64,000 nt of DNA from Desulfosarcina alkanivorans (lineage in GTDB: Bacteria > Desulfobacterota > Desulfobacteria > Desulfobacterales > Desulfosarcinaceae). Shown one piece after another: positions 1 to 9,689 of this stretch. The stretch is from the NCBI RefSeq assembly GCF_009688945.1, contig NZ_AP021874.1:2170001-2234000 (forward strand). The letters run 5' to 3'. A model generated the notes under the pieces. It did no database searches, was not told the DNA's origin, and was given only the letters and a program-made list of their open reading frames with translations. The number at the start of each line of letters is the position of its first letter. The stretch's first letter is position 1. Made by a program: the position numbers and the translations under genes.

Positions 1-1044
1 GAACGCGATGGAATCGCCGCCGCCCTGAAGGACCGTGGCCTCCACAGACTGACTATCTTGGTATCTGAATTAGGGCACTACTCCATACGCAAAGCGGCCG
101 GTGTGTTGGGTATAGGCTACGATGCAGTGACGCCGATTCCCGTGGACAGTGCCAACCGTATGGATTTGAAAGTGCTCGAACGCACCCTCAAGGAGCACCA
201 CCGTGATCCGGAAACATCTGTCATGGCCGTTATCGGTATTGCCGGTACAACGGAAACAGGTGCCGTTGACCCTTTACCGTCCATTGCCAGTCTGTGCCGT
301 GAGTTCGGCGTCCACTTCCATGTGGATGCGGCCTGGGGCGGCCCAGTGCGGCTGTCCGAACGGTATCGTGGCTTGCTCAAAGGCATCGAGGTAGCCGATT
401 CGGTTACGATTGACGGCCACAAACAATTCTACCTGCCCATGAGCAATGGCATGGTTTTCTTCAGGGATCCCAAGGCTATGGATGCCGTGGCTTATCATGC
501 CGCCTACATCAACCGCCCAGGCTCTGTCGATCTTGGCATTCGCTCTTTGGTAGGCTCACGCTCTGCCACATCCCTGGTACTGGGAAGCGCTTTGGATATC
601 ATGGGGGCTGGGGGCTATGCGCTGCTCATTGATCACGGTATCGAAACCGCACGCCTTTTTGCCGAAGAAATCATACGTCGGCCCATGTTCGAATTGATCA
701 CTGCTCCCGAGCTCAACATTTTGACCTACCGCCTTGTACCGGGAGAACTGCGTGGATCAGAAGACCCAAAAGAACCGGCGAACGAAGAAGTCCGCTTGCG
801 ATTGTTGAATAAAATCAATATCAAAGTTCAGCGAATGCAGCGCGAGGCCGGCAACAGTTTTGTTTCCCGGACTACTTTGCGGCGATCCGGTCGTCCTGAC
901 ACCGTTGTCCTGCGCGCGGTGCTTATGAACCAACGGACAAACCATAAAATACTCAACGCTATTCTGGACGAACAGGAAGCTATTTACCGGAACCGCATTG
1001 CACCAACGTTACGTCTGAATAAAGCAATGGGCCTTACCCCTTGA
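1..1044 (+). CDS. PLP-dependent decarboxylase, group II (PanP/glutamate-decarboxylase-like), 5'-truncated by window edge
   Basis: The frame is open from base 1 and has no convincing start, so the gene begins before the window; the 347 visible codons are the C-terminal part. Group II PLP-decarboxylase landmarks are present: HVDAAWGG near visible residue 107 (the Asp contacts the pyridine nitrogen) and DGHKQFYLPM near residue 139, whose Lys (about 141) should form the Schiff base. HKQ-[YF]-LPM reminds me of the aspartate 1-decarboxylase PanP family, which makes beta-alanine for CoA synthesis, but glutamate or tyrosine decarboxylases are not excluded because the N-terminal substrate region is missing. 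It ends convergently with the minus-strand operon; about 370 bp separate them. Family call fairly sure, substrate uncertain. Confidence 0.8.
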   Translation, partial: ERDGIAAALKDRGLHRLTILVSELGHYSIRKAAGVLGIGYDAVTPIPVDSANRMDLKVLERTLKEHHRDPETSVMAVIGIAGTTETGAVDPLPSIASLCREFGVHFHVDAAWGGPVRLSERYRGLLKGIEVADSVTIDGHKQFYLPMSNGMVFFRDPKAMDAVAYHAAYINRPGSVDLGIRSLVGSRSATSLVLGSALDIMGAGGYALLIDHGIETARLFAEEIIRRPMFELITAPELNILTYRLVPGELRGSEDPKEPANEEVRLRLLNKINIKVQRMQREAGNSFVSRTTLRRSGRPDTVVLRAVLMNQRTNHKILNAILDEQEAIYRNRIAPTLRLNKAMGLTP

Positions 1045-1410
1045 CTCTCCGCTGAAAAACCCCAACGACATTGGGACGGATCCCAAACTACACCAGCGGC
1101 GTTCTGTTGTTAGTGAAATTTCTATGTGATTCTATGTGGTTACCTCGGATGGCAGGCAAACTGCCGTTTAAGTCGTCAAGATCTATACTACACACGGTCA
1201 TTTTGAAGGATTCTCTCACTAATGCGGCGTATTCAGCAATGACTTAGTTGCCGTTAGCGACGTCGCGAGGCGATTTTACCTCCCCGGTTCTTGTGGATTG
1301 CGTCAAAACCTGTTTCCAAAAGCGCTTCACGATCTCACCAGGATTTAAGCCCAGAGGTGACTATCCCGCGAATGTATACCTTTAACGAGAAACCTGGACA
1401 TCCCTCTTCT
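1045..1410. other. Intergenic stretch between convergent genes, no gene seen
   Basis: No start codon with a ribosome site and no reading frame with protein-like composition was found. A short hairpin (CCCAA, five-base loop, TTGGG at about 1061-1076) follows the decarboxylase stop but lacks a T-run, so it is not called a terminator. Confidence 0.4.
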
Positions 1411-2232
1411 TTACGCCAGCCCTAATACTTTCAACCCGGTTTCCATTTTTTCCTTAAAATAATCACAGGACAATCGAATATATTCATTGCAAGAATCACC
1501 ATCATACACAAGCCATGGGAAAATACAGGTTGTCCACAAGACCGACGCGGGGATGGTACACTGAATTTGCCTGGATGGAATCTGATGCGTTTTTTCAAGG
1601 CGTTTGTGGTCGATGTGGTCGGTAATTCCAGCCTCAAAAAGCACTTTGCACCGCTGTTCAGCGGGGACATGAAATACAGGAAAGAAATAGGAAATACCGA
1701 AACGTTTAAAGATCCGTTGGGCAATCCGCTTTACATCCTCAAGCTGCGACCCATCGTCAAGTTGCTCAGTGTTGCTGCCATCGCAGATCAAGGTAATGCG
1801 GTGGTCCAAGCAGAATGCAATAGCGGCTAAGTCCATGGCAATCTTGCACTGCAGGCATTCGTTGGCCTGAAACAACCGTCGCCTGTCGGCCGCGTAATTT
1901 CTCATTCCATGTTTACGGCTTGGGGATTTGTCCCACAACGGTTCAATTTCCTGTTTGAGTACTGCCAGTTGAGCATCTAGTTTTTCCCTTCGTGGCGTGA
2001 CCTTGCGATAAATTTCTTCGAAATCCACTTCGTGATGTCGAATCTCTTTATTGGGACTTGCCCTTTTCAACCGGTAAATTGCTTCCTGAATATTATCCGA
2101 TTTTCGCAACCCCTGCCGATAAAATGTTACCAGATGGATTTGATCGTAGTTGGGAATCTGGGACCAGGCTGCAAAGGTTGAGTCGGTGCCTCCGGAAAAC
2201 ATCACGGCAATGGTCTTTTTCTTGTCAGCCAT
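1411..2232 (-). CDS. PP-loop (N-type) ATP pyrophosphatase
   Basis: About 273 aa. The N-terminus carries the PP-loop SGGTDST (residues about 13-19), which binds and splits ATP to AMP plus PPi so that a substrate is adenylated, as in tRNA thiolases, QueC and NAD/GMP synthetases. A CxxC pair lies in NECLQCK (about residues 127-130), and DGSNTEQLDDGSQ resembles the second nucleotide-contact region. Of two ATGs six bases apart (2238 and 2232), the second has AGAGG six bases upstream, while the first abuts it, so 2232 is chosen. It is the last gene of a minus-strand run that starts with a MoaD/ThiS-like carrier, which invites a sulfur-transfer role, for example thiolation of RNA or a cofactor. The substrate is unknown. 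Confidence 0.75.
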   Translation of the reverse strand: MADKKKTIAVMFSGGTDSTFAAWSQIPNYDQIHLVTFYRQGLRKSDNIQEAIYRLKRASPNKEIRHHEVDFEEIYRKVTPRREKLDAQLAVLKQEIEPLWDKSPSRKHGMRNYAADRRRLFQANECLQCKIAMDLAAIAFCLDHRITLICDGSNTEQLDDGSQLEDVKRIAQRIFKRFGISYFFPVFHVPAEQRCKVLFEAGITDHIDHKRLEKTHQIPSRQIQCTIPASVLWTTCIFPWLVYDGDSCNEYIRLSCDYFKEKMETGLKVLGLA

Positions 2233-2287
2233 TTTCATCCTCTTTTGAAGCGGTTTGTCGGAGAACTGCAGGCAAGAAGGCGAGACA

Positions 2288-3682
2288 CTATTTAAAATCC
2301 CCTTTATTCAGATTATAGCGTTTCATTTTGCGGTTCAATGTCCGAGGGTTTAAGCCCGAACGCTTTACCACCGATAGTATTCTGCCGTGATATCGACGCA
2401 GTGCCGTCTCGAGGTAGGTTCTTTCCAGCATGGCTACTTGTTCCGGCAGGGAGGGGGTGAGGCTTACCGGTTTTTCATGGTCGGATTCAGCAATGTTGAT
2501 ATTGTCATCAAGAAAGAACTGTTCAATGGTATCTCCCGGAGTCATGATGATCGATCGTTCTATTACATAGAACAGCTCTCTCACGTTTCCCGGCCATGAA
2601 TGGGTCTCCAGTTGACGACACGCAGAGGGTGATATCTTAATTGGTTTTCTATCAAGCACTTTCGCATGGTGATTAAGCATGTATCTTGCCAGAAGAAGTA
2701 TGTCTTCACCTCTCTGCCTCAAAGGCGGCAAGACGATATTGACAACGTTCAACCGATAATAGAGATCCTGTCTGAATTGGTTATTTCTAACCAAATCGAG
2801 CAGCGGCTTGTTGCTAGCAGCAATGATCCGTGTGTCCGATTTGATGGATTCGCGCCCTCCCACGCGTTGAAAGGACTTTTCTTGAATAAGCCGTAACAGT
2901 TTTTGTTGTACCATCTGTGACGCGTTCGATACTTCATCTAGAAATATGGTTCCACCATGTGCCTGCTCGAAAAGGCCCTGTTTTCGAGCCTGGGCTCCGG
3001 TGAACGCTCCTTTTTCAAAACCGAACAACTCTGCTTCAAGAAGAGTTTCCGAAAGGGTGCCGCAGTCAACAGTGACCATTGGTCCGGATTTTCGTTTGCT
3101 GTTGTGATGGATCGCCCTCGCCGTCAATTCCTTGCCCGTTCCGGTCTCCCCATAAATCAAAACCGTCGTTTCCAGGGGAGCCACGGTTTCGATTTGGCTA
3201 AAGACGGCTTTCATCCTTTTGCTTTTACCGATCAGATTGTCGTACCGGTACCTTTCGGAGGCATCCTGGCTCAATGCCTGTACGCGATTGATCAGTGTTA
3301 GGTTTTCTTCCTGTAGGCGTGTTTGCTCCTCGACCCTATTTAGGGTCATGCGTACTTGTTCGAAATTAAGTGGTTTGACGATGAAATCATAAGCACCCGA
3401 TTTCATGACCTCTACAGTGGTTTCAACGGTGGCATATCCGGTAATCGCAACGACTTTAACGTTCGGGTAATCCGTAACAATCCTTTTAATGACCTCCTGG
3501 CCAGACATTCCCGGCATTCTTAAATCCGACAAGACCACTTGGATATTCGCTTTGGAAAGAATTTCCAACCCCGAGGGACCGTCGGACGCAAGAAAAACCT
3601 CATACCCCCATTCGGACAAACGCAATCTGAATGTCCGTAGAACCGTCTGCTCGTCATCAATAACCAATACGCTGAGTTTCAT
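2288..3682 (-). CDS. NtrC-type sigma-54-dependent response regulator
   Basis: 464 aa, full length for the family. Residues 1-120 are a receiver domain with acidic pair IDD (9-10), phospho-acceptor D53 in LSDLRMPGMSG, and Lys in IVKPL (about 103). Residues about 145-380 form an AAA+ domain with Walker A GETGTGKE (178-185), the sigma-54-contact loop GAFTGA (225-230) and Walker B IFLDEV. The C-terminus (about 425-464) is a Fis-type helix-turn-helix. It starts 15 bp after the histidine kinase stop, so the two are surely a pair. The operon in which it lies has a sigma-54-type promoter at 9673-9689, suggesting autoregulation. Whether it also controls the two sigma-54-type promoters at 20.8 and 34.6 kb is open, since another activator (32724-34289) is nearer to those. 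Confidence 0.93.
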   Translation of the reverse strand: MKLSVLVIDDEQTVLRTFRLRLSEWGYEVFLASDGPSGLEILSKANIQVVLSDLRMPGMSGQEVIKRIVTDYPNVKVVAITGYATVETTVEVMKSGAYDFIVKPLNFEQVRMTLNRVEEQTRLQEENLTLINRVQALSQDASERYRYDNLIGKSKRMKAVFSQIETVAPLETTVLIYGETGTGKELTARAIHHNSKRKSGPMVTVDCGTLSETLLEAELFGFEKGAFTGAQARKQGLFEQAHGGTIFLDEVSNASQMVQQKLLRLIQEKSFQRVGGRESIKSDTRIIAASNKPLLDLVRNNQFRQDLYYRLNVVNIVLPPLRQRGEDILLLARYMLNHHAKVLDRKPIKISPSACRQLETHSWPGNVRELFYVIERSIIMTPGDTIEQFFLDDNINIAESDHEKPVSLTPSLPEQVAMLERTYLETALRRYHGRILSVVKRSGLNPRTLNRKMKRYNLNKGDFK

Positions 3683-3697
3683 CAGACAAAATACCCT

Positions 3698-6094
3698 TTA
3701 ATTTCTTTTCGAGATTTTCTTGTGGAATCGATTAAACAGGTTAAAAATATCGTTTTTACCGAAAGGTTTGCGCAACATTTGTAGGTTATATGTAAAATAG
3801 GCGCTATCGGCAGAATCTGAAGGAGAATCGTACATAAAAACCAATCGGTCTATCTGTCCAGGTCTCCGGGCCTTTATTTGTTCATATAAAGAGAAACCGC
3901 TCATTATCGGCAGGTTAGTGGCGACCAGCAGCATTTCGTAATCATTCTTTAAAACCAAATCGAGTGCCGCACGACCGTTGGACGCCGTTTGCACATGGCA
4001 CCCCAGCCGAGTGAGATATTTTGATAATGAATACCGAAGATTGCGCTCGCCATCAGCCAGCAGCAAGGATGTCGGTTTCCATAACAGGTCAACGGATGCC
4101 GGCTCCTCGAATGAAGATGACTCCGGGGTGACAGGCAACCGGATAACGAATCGTGCCCCGGAATTAAAACGCTCGTCATAGGAAACTGTTCCTCCGTGCC
4201 TTTGAATGATTCCGTAGACTACGGAAAGCCCCAAACCTGTACCCTTGCCCACCTTTTTTGTCGTGAAAAACGGATCGAAGATTTTGTGGAGGTTCTCCTT
4301 GACGACGCCTGGCCCGTTATCCTCAAAGGTTATGACGATCCAATTGTCCTGCATCCGGGTTCGTATTACGATTCGATCACCAACGCCGGATTCAACGATG
4401 GCGTCTACCGCGTTGCGGATCAAATTGTCGACTACCTGCTGTATTTGGGTGGGGTCCGCAAGTACGGGGTTGATATCCCGAGACAATCTTAATACTGGTC
4501 GAACGCCGGAATGTTTCAGTTCGTGAAAGCGAATGCCGATCATCTCATCGATAGCTTCGTTCACATTCACTATCCTTTCTTCCATGTGATTCTTGTACGA
4601 AGCGGCAAGAAGGTCTTTCACGATCCGGCTTGCCCGTATTGCATCCTTCATAATGATTTGCGCCGCCTCGCCGACTCCGCTATCCAGGTTTTCTTTAGTT
4701 GCCAAATATTCAGCACACCCGATGATGCTGGTAAGCGGATTGTTCAATTCATGAGCGACGCCGGAAATAAGAAGTCCCATGGAACTCATTTTTTCTGCCT
4801 GAATCCGAGTAGTTAAAAGCTCGCTCTCCAAGCTCACACGTTTTGTGACGTCGTTTATGGTAAGCACGGATCCCTCGATGGTTCGATCCGGTGTGACCAG
4901 GGGACCGGACCGGACTTCGAAACAGAAATGCGCTTCTTTCTCCTTGAGCAATACCATTTTTCTCTGGCCGTAAATTTGCTCGTCTTGATCTTGGGCTTTA
5001 TCGATTTTCCAAAAATTATTGGCCGATCTCAAGCCTAATTCCTCGATTGTTTTTCCAGTTATTTCTCCTTTGGAAATGCCGCTTGTATGGAATTGATGCT
5101 TCATTGTCGGATTCGCATAAACGACCCTTTTGCTATGGTCCAGGTAAAGAACACCAATTGGAACGGACTCAACTAGATTTCTGCTAAATTGTTCGGTCTT
5201 CACCAGGTGTCTTTTAATAATCGCGACCTCCTGTTCCAACCGCAGAGCATATCGTTTTTCCCTGTCCAGGACTTGTTCTCTAAGCTGAACCTGATCGGAT
5301 ATGTCCGTAATTTCCAGTGCCAGGAAAGAAATTCGTCCGTTTGGATCCTTGATGGGACTGGCATTGAACAGAAAATAACCAGCTGGTTGTGATCCGTTAT
5401 TAAGCTTGAGCATGACCTCGAGACTGGATTTTCTACCACCCTTGGCACCCATGATAGCATTTTTCAATAAATTTGTCTGATCACCGGTGTTTTCTATCTG
5501 GGCAAGGTCGCAAATATAGGAGCCTTGATCCTCTTCGAAACAAGTATTAAAAGCTCTCATGAAGGCTTTATTGCAACTGAGGATCTTACCGTTTGGGTCG
5601 CTTTTAGCGATGTAAGCACTCATGGAGTCGATCCATTGCTGAATTTCTTTCTTCTCTTTCTTTATCTTTCCTTCCAGATTTTTGATATCCGATATTACCT
5701 TGCCCTCCGGAAGAAAGCCGACGATATTGTCCTGGTTGTCAAAAATTGGTGATATGGAAAACAGGACAGGAATCTCGGAACCGTCCGCTCCAATGATGGA
5801 ATCTTCCACCAACGAAGTTTCACCTTTCCGCGCCTTTTCCATCAACAAACCTGAGACCTTCTTGGCCTTATCGGATTGACTTCGCCAAGGAGAATCTTTA
5901 AAAGGCACCCCCCGTACCTTTTCCATCGTCGCCCCGACATGCTTTAACGCAGACTGGTTGGCGAATATTATCTTGCCTTCAAGGTCGGTAATGCCGGCCA
6001 TCGTGTCCAACTGATCGAGAGCATAGCCTAGCAGATTCAAATACTCTATTGAATGCCGGTTAGGTCCAAAGGATAGCTGATCTTTTTTTTTCAT
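3698..6094 (-). CDS. PAS-domain sensor histidine kinase with C-terminal degenerate receiver
   Basis: 798 aa from the ATG at 6094; a TTG at 6130 is possible and neither has a clear ribosome site. Three PAS-like units are seen (about residues 20-125, 150-275 and 305-425), then HisKA with phospho-His about 448 in [12 protein letters not shown], and HATPase with [17 protein letters not shown] and GKGTGLGL. No transmembrane segment is evident, so a cytoplasmic signal is likely. The last 120 residues have a receiver fold, but the position of the phospho-acceptor Asp reads Ala ([12 protein letters not shown], about residue 725) and the N-terminal acidic pair is reduced (LLADGE); the LRKPF lysine is kept. 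It is therefore probably a non-phosphorylatable regulatory module. Partner: the adjacent NtrC-type regulator. Confidence 0.9.
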   Translation of the reverse strand: MKKKDQLSFGPNRHSIEYLNLLGYALDQLDTMAGITDLEGKIIFANQSALKHVGATMEKVRGVPFKDSPWRSQSDKAKKVSGLLMEKARKGETSLVEDSIIGADGSEIPVLFSISPIFDNQDNIVGFLPEGKVISDIKNLEGKIKKEKKEIQQWIDSMSAYIAKSDPNGKILSCNKAFMRAFNTCFEEDQGSYICDLAQIENTGDQTNLLKNAIMGAKGGRKSSLEVMLKLNNGSQPAGYFLFNASPIKDPNGRISFLALEITDISDQVQLREQVLDREKRYALRLEQEVAIIKRHLVKTEQFSRNLVESVPIGVLYLDHSKRVVYANPTMKHQFHTSGISKGEITGKTIEELGLRSANNFWKIDKAQDQDEQIYGQRKMVLLKEKEAHFCFEVRSGPLVTPDRTIEGSVLTINDVTKRVSLESELLTTRIQAEKMSSMGLLISGVAHELNNPLTSIIGCAEYLATKENLDSGVGEAAQIIMKDAIRASRIVKDLLAASYKNHMEERIVNVNEAIDEMIGIRFHELKHSGVRPVLRLSRDINPVLADPTQIQQVVDNLIRNAVDAIVESGVGDRIVIRTRMQDNWIVITFEDNGPGVVKENLHKIFDPFFTTKKVGKGTGLGLSVVYGIIQRHGGTVSYDERFNSGARFVIRLPVTPESSSFEEPASVDLLWKPTSLLLADGERNLRYSLSKYLTRLGCHVQTASNGRAALDLVLKNDYEMLLVATNLPIMSGFSLYEQIKARRPGQIDRLVFMYDSPSDSADSAYFTYNLQMLRKPFGKNDIFNLFNRFHKKISKRN

Positions 6095-6149
6095 GGTATT
6101 ACCACAGCGTGACTTCGTTCTGCCACCCAAAGCATAGAGGTCAAACGCT

Positions 6150-7850
6150 TCATGAAGCGAGAAACGATCGTTTGGAAAGCATTCGGAGCCGGAGTTGCCC
6201 TTCGATAGCAGTCGGTAGGCTGACGATATCGTCTATAAAGCACAATTGACCTGACGCAAAATACCCCTGCAGAAAATCCTTGGTCTGGATGTTACAACCG
6301 CAACCGATGGCGAAGAGGTCGACATCCGTCGATCTGCAGTAGTCGATAGCGAGACCCATGTTGATCCCGCAATTGGCAGCGCCATCGGAAATGTGGACAA
6401 GCATTCGGTTGCGGTACCTGCTGTCAAGGGACATGGCAGCAGCAACGATCGCCTGGCCGGAGGGAGTCCTCCCCTTGGGTATGGCGGTATACAAGGTGTT
6501 GTCGTAAAACAGTCGCGTCATTACACAGACACCCCCGTCTTCACAATAGGCGTAAATATCAATCCGGTTTTCAAACTTAAGGCCTGCGGAAATCAGGGAG
6601 GCGAACGTTTTTTCCGCAATCTGCCACGGTCGACCGCCGTTAGTCTTCTTTCCCATCGAGGCCGATGCATCGGCTACGATACAAATGTGCCATGATCCGT
6701 CAAAATCGGCCCTTTCTTTCTTTTTGAAGATCCGGCCATCCAACAACGCGTGATGAAGACGGCGCGCGTCGATCTTCCCTTCTGCCAGCCTTTTCCGGGT
6801 TATCTTTTTTTGCAGCCCCCGCAACTGATGACGATGGGTAGAAAACAGGTTTTGAAACCGCAGCATCTGTACCGTATCGGGTTGAACATCGCTTATGGAA
6901 AGGCCGTGCTTGATGACCGTCTCCATCTCGGCCGCTTCCGGATCTTCGATGGCCAATGCTATCGCACGGGTCAGATCGCTGGGCTGGTGGTGGTCAACGG
7001 CTTCCTTGATCCGGTCCATGAAATCATCGTCCCTCTTACAAGCACTCTGTTCCGCTTGCTTCGAATCGTCATCTTGCTGATCGGCTTCTTCGCAGCTATC
7101 GCCCTGCAGGGCGGACTCGTCGAAGAACTCGACTGCGTCGGGAAAGTCTTGAAATGTCTCCCACTCGGCAAAGGCCTCGGCGAGTTGGCGCCAGATCTTC
7201 GCATATAGCTCGCTGCGTCTTATCCGTCTTTGTGAAAGGGCTGACAAGTTGACAACTGCTCGAAGCCCGTCCGTGTGCTGCCGCAGTATTTTTAAGGGAT
7301 GATGGTAATAATGGTGCATCCGTTTTGTTCGGATACCAAATATCGCTTCGAATCGCCACGCGTTTGCAAGGCTCGTAGGACTGGGCGGCAGGTTCGGGTC
7401 CCGGCTGTTTCTCTCAAGCATGGATCGCCAGTATCTCGATAAATAAAGTGACCAGATGGAAGACCGAAACAATTGGTGAAGATAGATGTCCTCGGCTGCC
7501 ACCACAATGCTTGTCATGTACTTCGTAACAAGTTGCTCTTTGCAAAAGGCTTGCGCCATCGTTTTATCGATCACCCAATCTCTCCATTCGCTTGTGGCCA
7601 AGGATTCAAAGGCCACCTTTCCGACCAGTATATCGAAAACGTCGCTGGATACGGGGTATTCTCCCCTGATTTCCTCCACGTCAAGTAATATGGATCGGTT
7701 ATCGTTTTCAACCATTCCTTTCCAGTAAACCGGCTTGTTATTTCGACTGATGGTTGCGGCAACCTTTCGCAAAGCGCGCAGACACAGTACGTGCTCGGCG
7801 AGCTCTTCGGTCGACCTACACTTCCGCCAGAACGAAGAATAAGTGCTCAT
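6150..7850 (-). CDS. VWA-domain protein (CoxE/NorD/CbbO-like partner of MoxR ATPase)
   Basis: 566 aa. The first 390 residues are helical with no recognised motif apart from an acidic, Gln-rich stretch about 240-275. The C-terminal 180 residues are a von Willebrand A domain with a complete metal-binding MIDAS: DASAS (394-398), Thr about 462 in GRTPSG and Asp about 489 in ISDGAAN. Its ATG overlaps the stop of the AAA+ gene in an ATGA, implying translational coupling. MoxR/VWA pairs (CbbQ-CbbO, NorQ-NorD) insert or remove metals or ligands to activate a target enzyme; by analogy this pair would remodel some metalloenzyme, but no such enzyme is in the operon. The target is unknown. Confidence 0.85.
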   Translation of the reverse strand: MSTYSSFWRKCRSTEELAEHVLCLRALRKVAATISRNNKPVYWKGMVENDNRSILLDVEEIRGEYPVSSDVFDILVGKVAFESLATSEWRDWVIDKTMAQAFCKEQLVTKYMTSIVVAAEDIYLHQLFRSSIWSLYLSRYWRSMLERNSRDPNLPPSPTSLANAWRFEAIFGIRTKRMHHYYHHPLKILRQHTDGLRAVVNLSALSQRRIRRSELYAKIWRQLAEAFAEWETFQDFPDAVEFFDESALQGDSCEEADQQDDDSKQAEQSACKRDDDFMDRIKEAVDHHQPSDLTRAIALAIEDPEAAEMETVIKHGLSISDVQPDTVQMLRFQNLFSTHRHQLRGLQKKITRKRLAEGKIDARRLHHALLDGRIFKKKERADFDGSWHICIVADASASMGKKTNGGRPWQIAEKTFASLISAGLKFENRIDIYAYCEDGGVCVMTRLFYDNTLYTAIPKGRTPSGQAIVAAAMSLDSRYRNRMLVHISDGAANCGINMGLAIDYCRSTDVDLFAIGCGCNIQTKDFLQGYFASGQLCFIDDIVSLPTAIEGQLRLRMLSKRSFLAS

Positions 7851-8740
7851 GAGGCACCTTTTGCCATTTCTTTTCCCGATTCCACCTGCTCCGGAACATA
7901 GGGAATATACACTCCGGGTCTGGATTTGAATTCCCCTGTTTCCACATGGACCGAAAGCAGGAGAGATTCGACGGTGTCCTGTGATACTTGCAGCCCGTAT
8001 ACCAGTGAATCTTTGATCGATGCACCTAAAGAGACAAGTTCGGCGATCATCAGACTGTGCCGAACTGAAATCTTGATTGGGGCCTGTGAATTGTTTCTGA
8101 CCCGGTCCACGACATTCAGGATATCATCCACCCTGGTGTCGTCAAGCCCCGTTTTCCTGATCAATACCGTCTTCTCGATATCCTTGGGCAGATTGTTGAG
8201 GTAGATCCGGTAGAAACGATCCCGCAAAGCCGCGTCCAAGTTGTCGGTTCCGGTGAACTCACTACCTTCGTTCATGGTTGCGCAGAAGATGACGCCGGGC
8301 GCTACCTCAACGAAACCGAGTTCGTCAATCCATATGCAGCGATCCTCGGACAATACGGAAAAAAGCTCGTTGAGTGCATGGGGGGCTTCGGTCCGGTTGA
8401 TCTCTTCCAAGTGGATCACACAACCCGGTGTCTGAATGGCCTTGGGGAATAGAAATTCCTGATAATATGTTTCCCCGTTTTTAAGCCGTTGCTGTCCGAA
8501 CAACTCCCCGGATTCGGATAGGAGACCCATTTGAAAGGTTACCAGAGGCCTTTTGCAGACTCCGGCGAATTGCCTTACCAGCGAGGACTTGCCACAGCCC
8601 TGGTCCCCGGTAATCAGGAGATTGACGGGGTGTTTTTCGGACATGCGCTCAAATTTTTCGAGTATGGCCTTGTCTTCGTCCAAAACGAAAAAATCCGGAT
8701 CGATTGCAGGCGTCCTCAACTGTTTGTCTGTGTTGGCCAT
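7847..8740 (-). CDS. MoxR-type AAA+ ATPase (CbbQ/NorQ-like)
   Basis: 297 aa. Walker A GDQGCGKSS (45-53), Walker B CVIHLEEINR (107-116) with the extra Glu typical of MoxR proteins, sensor-1-like ATMNEG (about 155) and an arginine-finger region DAALRDRFYR. The family forms hexameric chaperones that work with a VWA protein; here that partner (6150-7850) follows with a 4-bp overlap. A CbbQ/NorQ-type subfamily is suggested by length and the pairing. The cellular site should be cytoplasmic. It is preceded by a 173-aa unknown protein 65 bp upstream, in the same direction, so co-transcription is likely. Confidence 0.9.
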   Translation of the reverse strand: MANTDKQLRTPAIDPDFFVLDEDKAILEKFERMSEKHPVNLLITGDQGCGKSSLVRQFAGVCKRPLVTFQMGLLSESGELFGQQRLKNGETYYQEFLFPKAIQTPGCVIHLEEINRTEAPHALNELFSVLSEDRCIWIDELGFVEVAPGVIFCATMNEGSEFTGTDNLDAALRDRFYRIYLNNLPKDIEKTVLIRKTGLDDTRVDDILNVVDRVRNNSQAPIKISVRHSLMIAELVSLGASIKDSLVYGLQVSQDTVESLLLSVHVETGEFKSRPGVYIPYVPEQVESGKEMAKGAS

Positions 8741-8805
8741 GATAAACTCCCTTTATGCGAATGAAAAGACGCATGGAAACAAACCGCAAGGTGGATTTAT
8801 TATCA

Positions 8806-9327
8806 TTATTGCTCCCATGGTACGAAATCTTCTTCTGGATGATCGAAGACATACCCAAGTCTGGATTGGGCATCACTCCTGGCTGTTTCGCTATCAATTT
8901 CATCCAAGTTTTTCGATCGTATCCAGCGTTCTAACAGCCGACCACCTGGAAGCCACATTTCCATGGTCTCTTTTTCAGACACCCACGCCTTGAGCTTTAC
9001 GCCGAATCGACTAAGAATGCACCAGACATCATCCCGGTCTCGATGGTCGCAGTACACCATCATGACGCACTCCTCAATGCCAAGGTTAGTGGAAGGGATA
9101 CGGTCGTATTTAATGATCGGTATTTTTTCATCTTCAACATAGGGATTGAGAGTCAATGCCAGATCGTCGAGCCAAGAGCGTTCCCCTAGCACAATCCACT
9201 TTCCCCAATATTGAAGTACTTCGCCGTTGGTCATCGCCTTTCCGTTCCGAACCGTGTACGATTTGTCCATTAACAGCTTCGGATGAAAGATAAAAATAAA
9301 TTTAGATGTAGGATAATCTTGAATCAT
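8806..9327 (-). CDS. Uncharacterised 173-aa cytoplasmic protein
   Basis: I do not recognise a family. The protein is mixed alpha/beta by appearance, rich in Trp (about 7) and acidic residues, with no signal peptide, membrane segment or Cys pair. Notable pieces are GKWIVLGERSWLDDLA (about 42-57), CVMMVYCDHRDRDDVW (about 87-102, resembling the strand-turn of a small binding domain) and an acidic tail ending DFVPWEQ. It lies between the sulfur-carrier gene (about 30 bp upstream) and the MoxR ATPase, all on the minus strand, so it is likely a specific component or the substrate-recognition subunit of that system. The start is the ATG at 9327, just after an AGGATAG-like ribosome site. Confidence 0.65.
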   Translation of the reverse strand: MIQDYPTSKFIFIFHPKLLMDKSYTVRNGKAMTNGEVLQYWGKWIVLGERSWLDDLALTLNPYVEDEKIPIIKYDRIPSTNLGIEECVMMVYCDHRDRDDVWCILSRFGVKLKAWVSEKETMEMWLPGGRLLERWIRSKNLDEIDSETARSDAQSRLGYVFDHPEEDFVPWEQ

Positions 9328-9357
9328 TGAACTATCCTTTCAATTGTAGCGAATTGT

Positions 9358-9630
9358 TTATCCGCCGGCGGCAAGTGGTATTATTGTTATTTCATCACCA
9401 TCGCTGACGGTTGTTTGCATCCCTTCCAGATTTCTAATGTTGTCACCATTAAGAAACATCAGTATGCTTGACGGGTTGCCCGCCCCGTCGTAAATATTCG
9501 ATTTGATACCGGGGAAATGTTCGTTTAGCTTATCGATGCAATCAAATACATTTCGCCCCTGACATGAGAATTCAGTCTTTCCATTTAACCAATGCCTAAG
9601 TGATGATGGAATCCTAATGATGACCGCCAT
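9358..9630 (-). CDS. MoaD/ThiS-family sulfur carrier protein
   Basis: 90 aa from the ATG at 9630, which has GAGGA five bases upstream. An in-frame upstream TTG at 9690 is rejected because it would precede the predicted transcription start of the promoter at 9673-9689. The beta-grasp pattern is clear: IRIPSSLRHWLNGK at the N-terminus, SILMFLNGDNIRNLEG in the middle and DGDEITIIPLAAGG at the end. The terminal Gly-Gly is the site that is adenylated and thiocarboxylated in MoaD and ThiS. Such carriers supply sulfur to molybdopterin or tungstopterin, thiamine, thio-tRNA or amino acids. The operon lacks MoaE, MoeB and ThiG, but a PP-loop ATPase closes it, which could be the receiver. Confidence 0.88.
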   Translation of the reverse strand: MAVIIRIPSSLRHWLNGKTEFSCQGRNVFDCIDKLNEHFPGIKSNIYDGAGNPSSILMFLNGDNIRNLEGMQTTVSDGDEITIIPLAAGG

Positions 9631-9672
9631 GTTTTCCTCGCAATCATGGAATTGTGGTTGTATTCTTGTGGA

Positions 9673-9689
9673 CAGCAAATTTGAGGCCA
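9673..9689 (-). promoter_or_regulatory. Sigma-54-type promoter (-24/-12) of the MoaD-to-PP-loop operon
   Basis: On the minus strand the sequence reads TGGCCTCAAATTTGCTG, giving GG, exactly 10 bases, then GC, and the TTTGC of the -12 element. Transcription would begin around 9660-9664, some 30 bases before the ATG at 9630. The operon itself encodes an NtrC-type activator. Confidence 0.65.

Noticed and set aside
8241-8435. Short plus-strand frames over the MoxR ATPase gene
   Set aside because: Opposite strand of a well-supported AAA+ gene.
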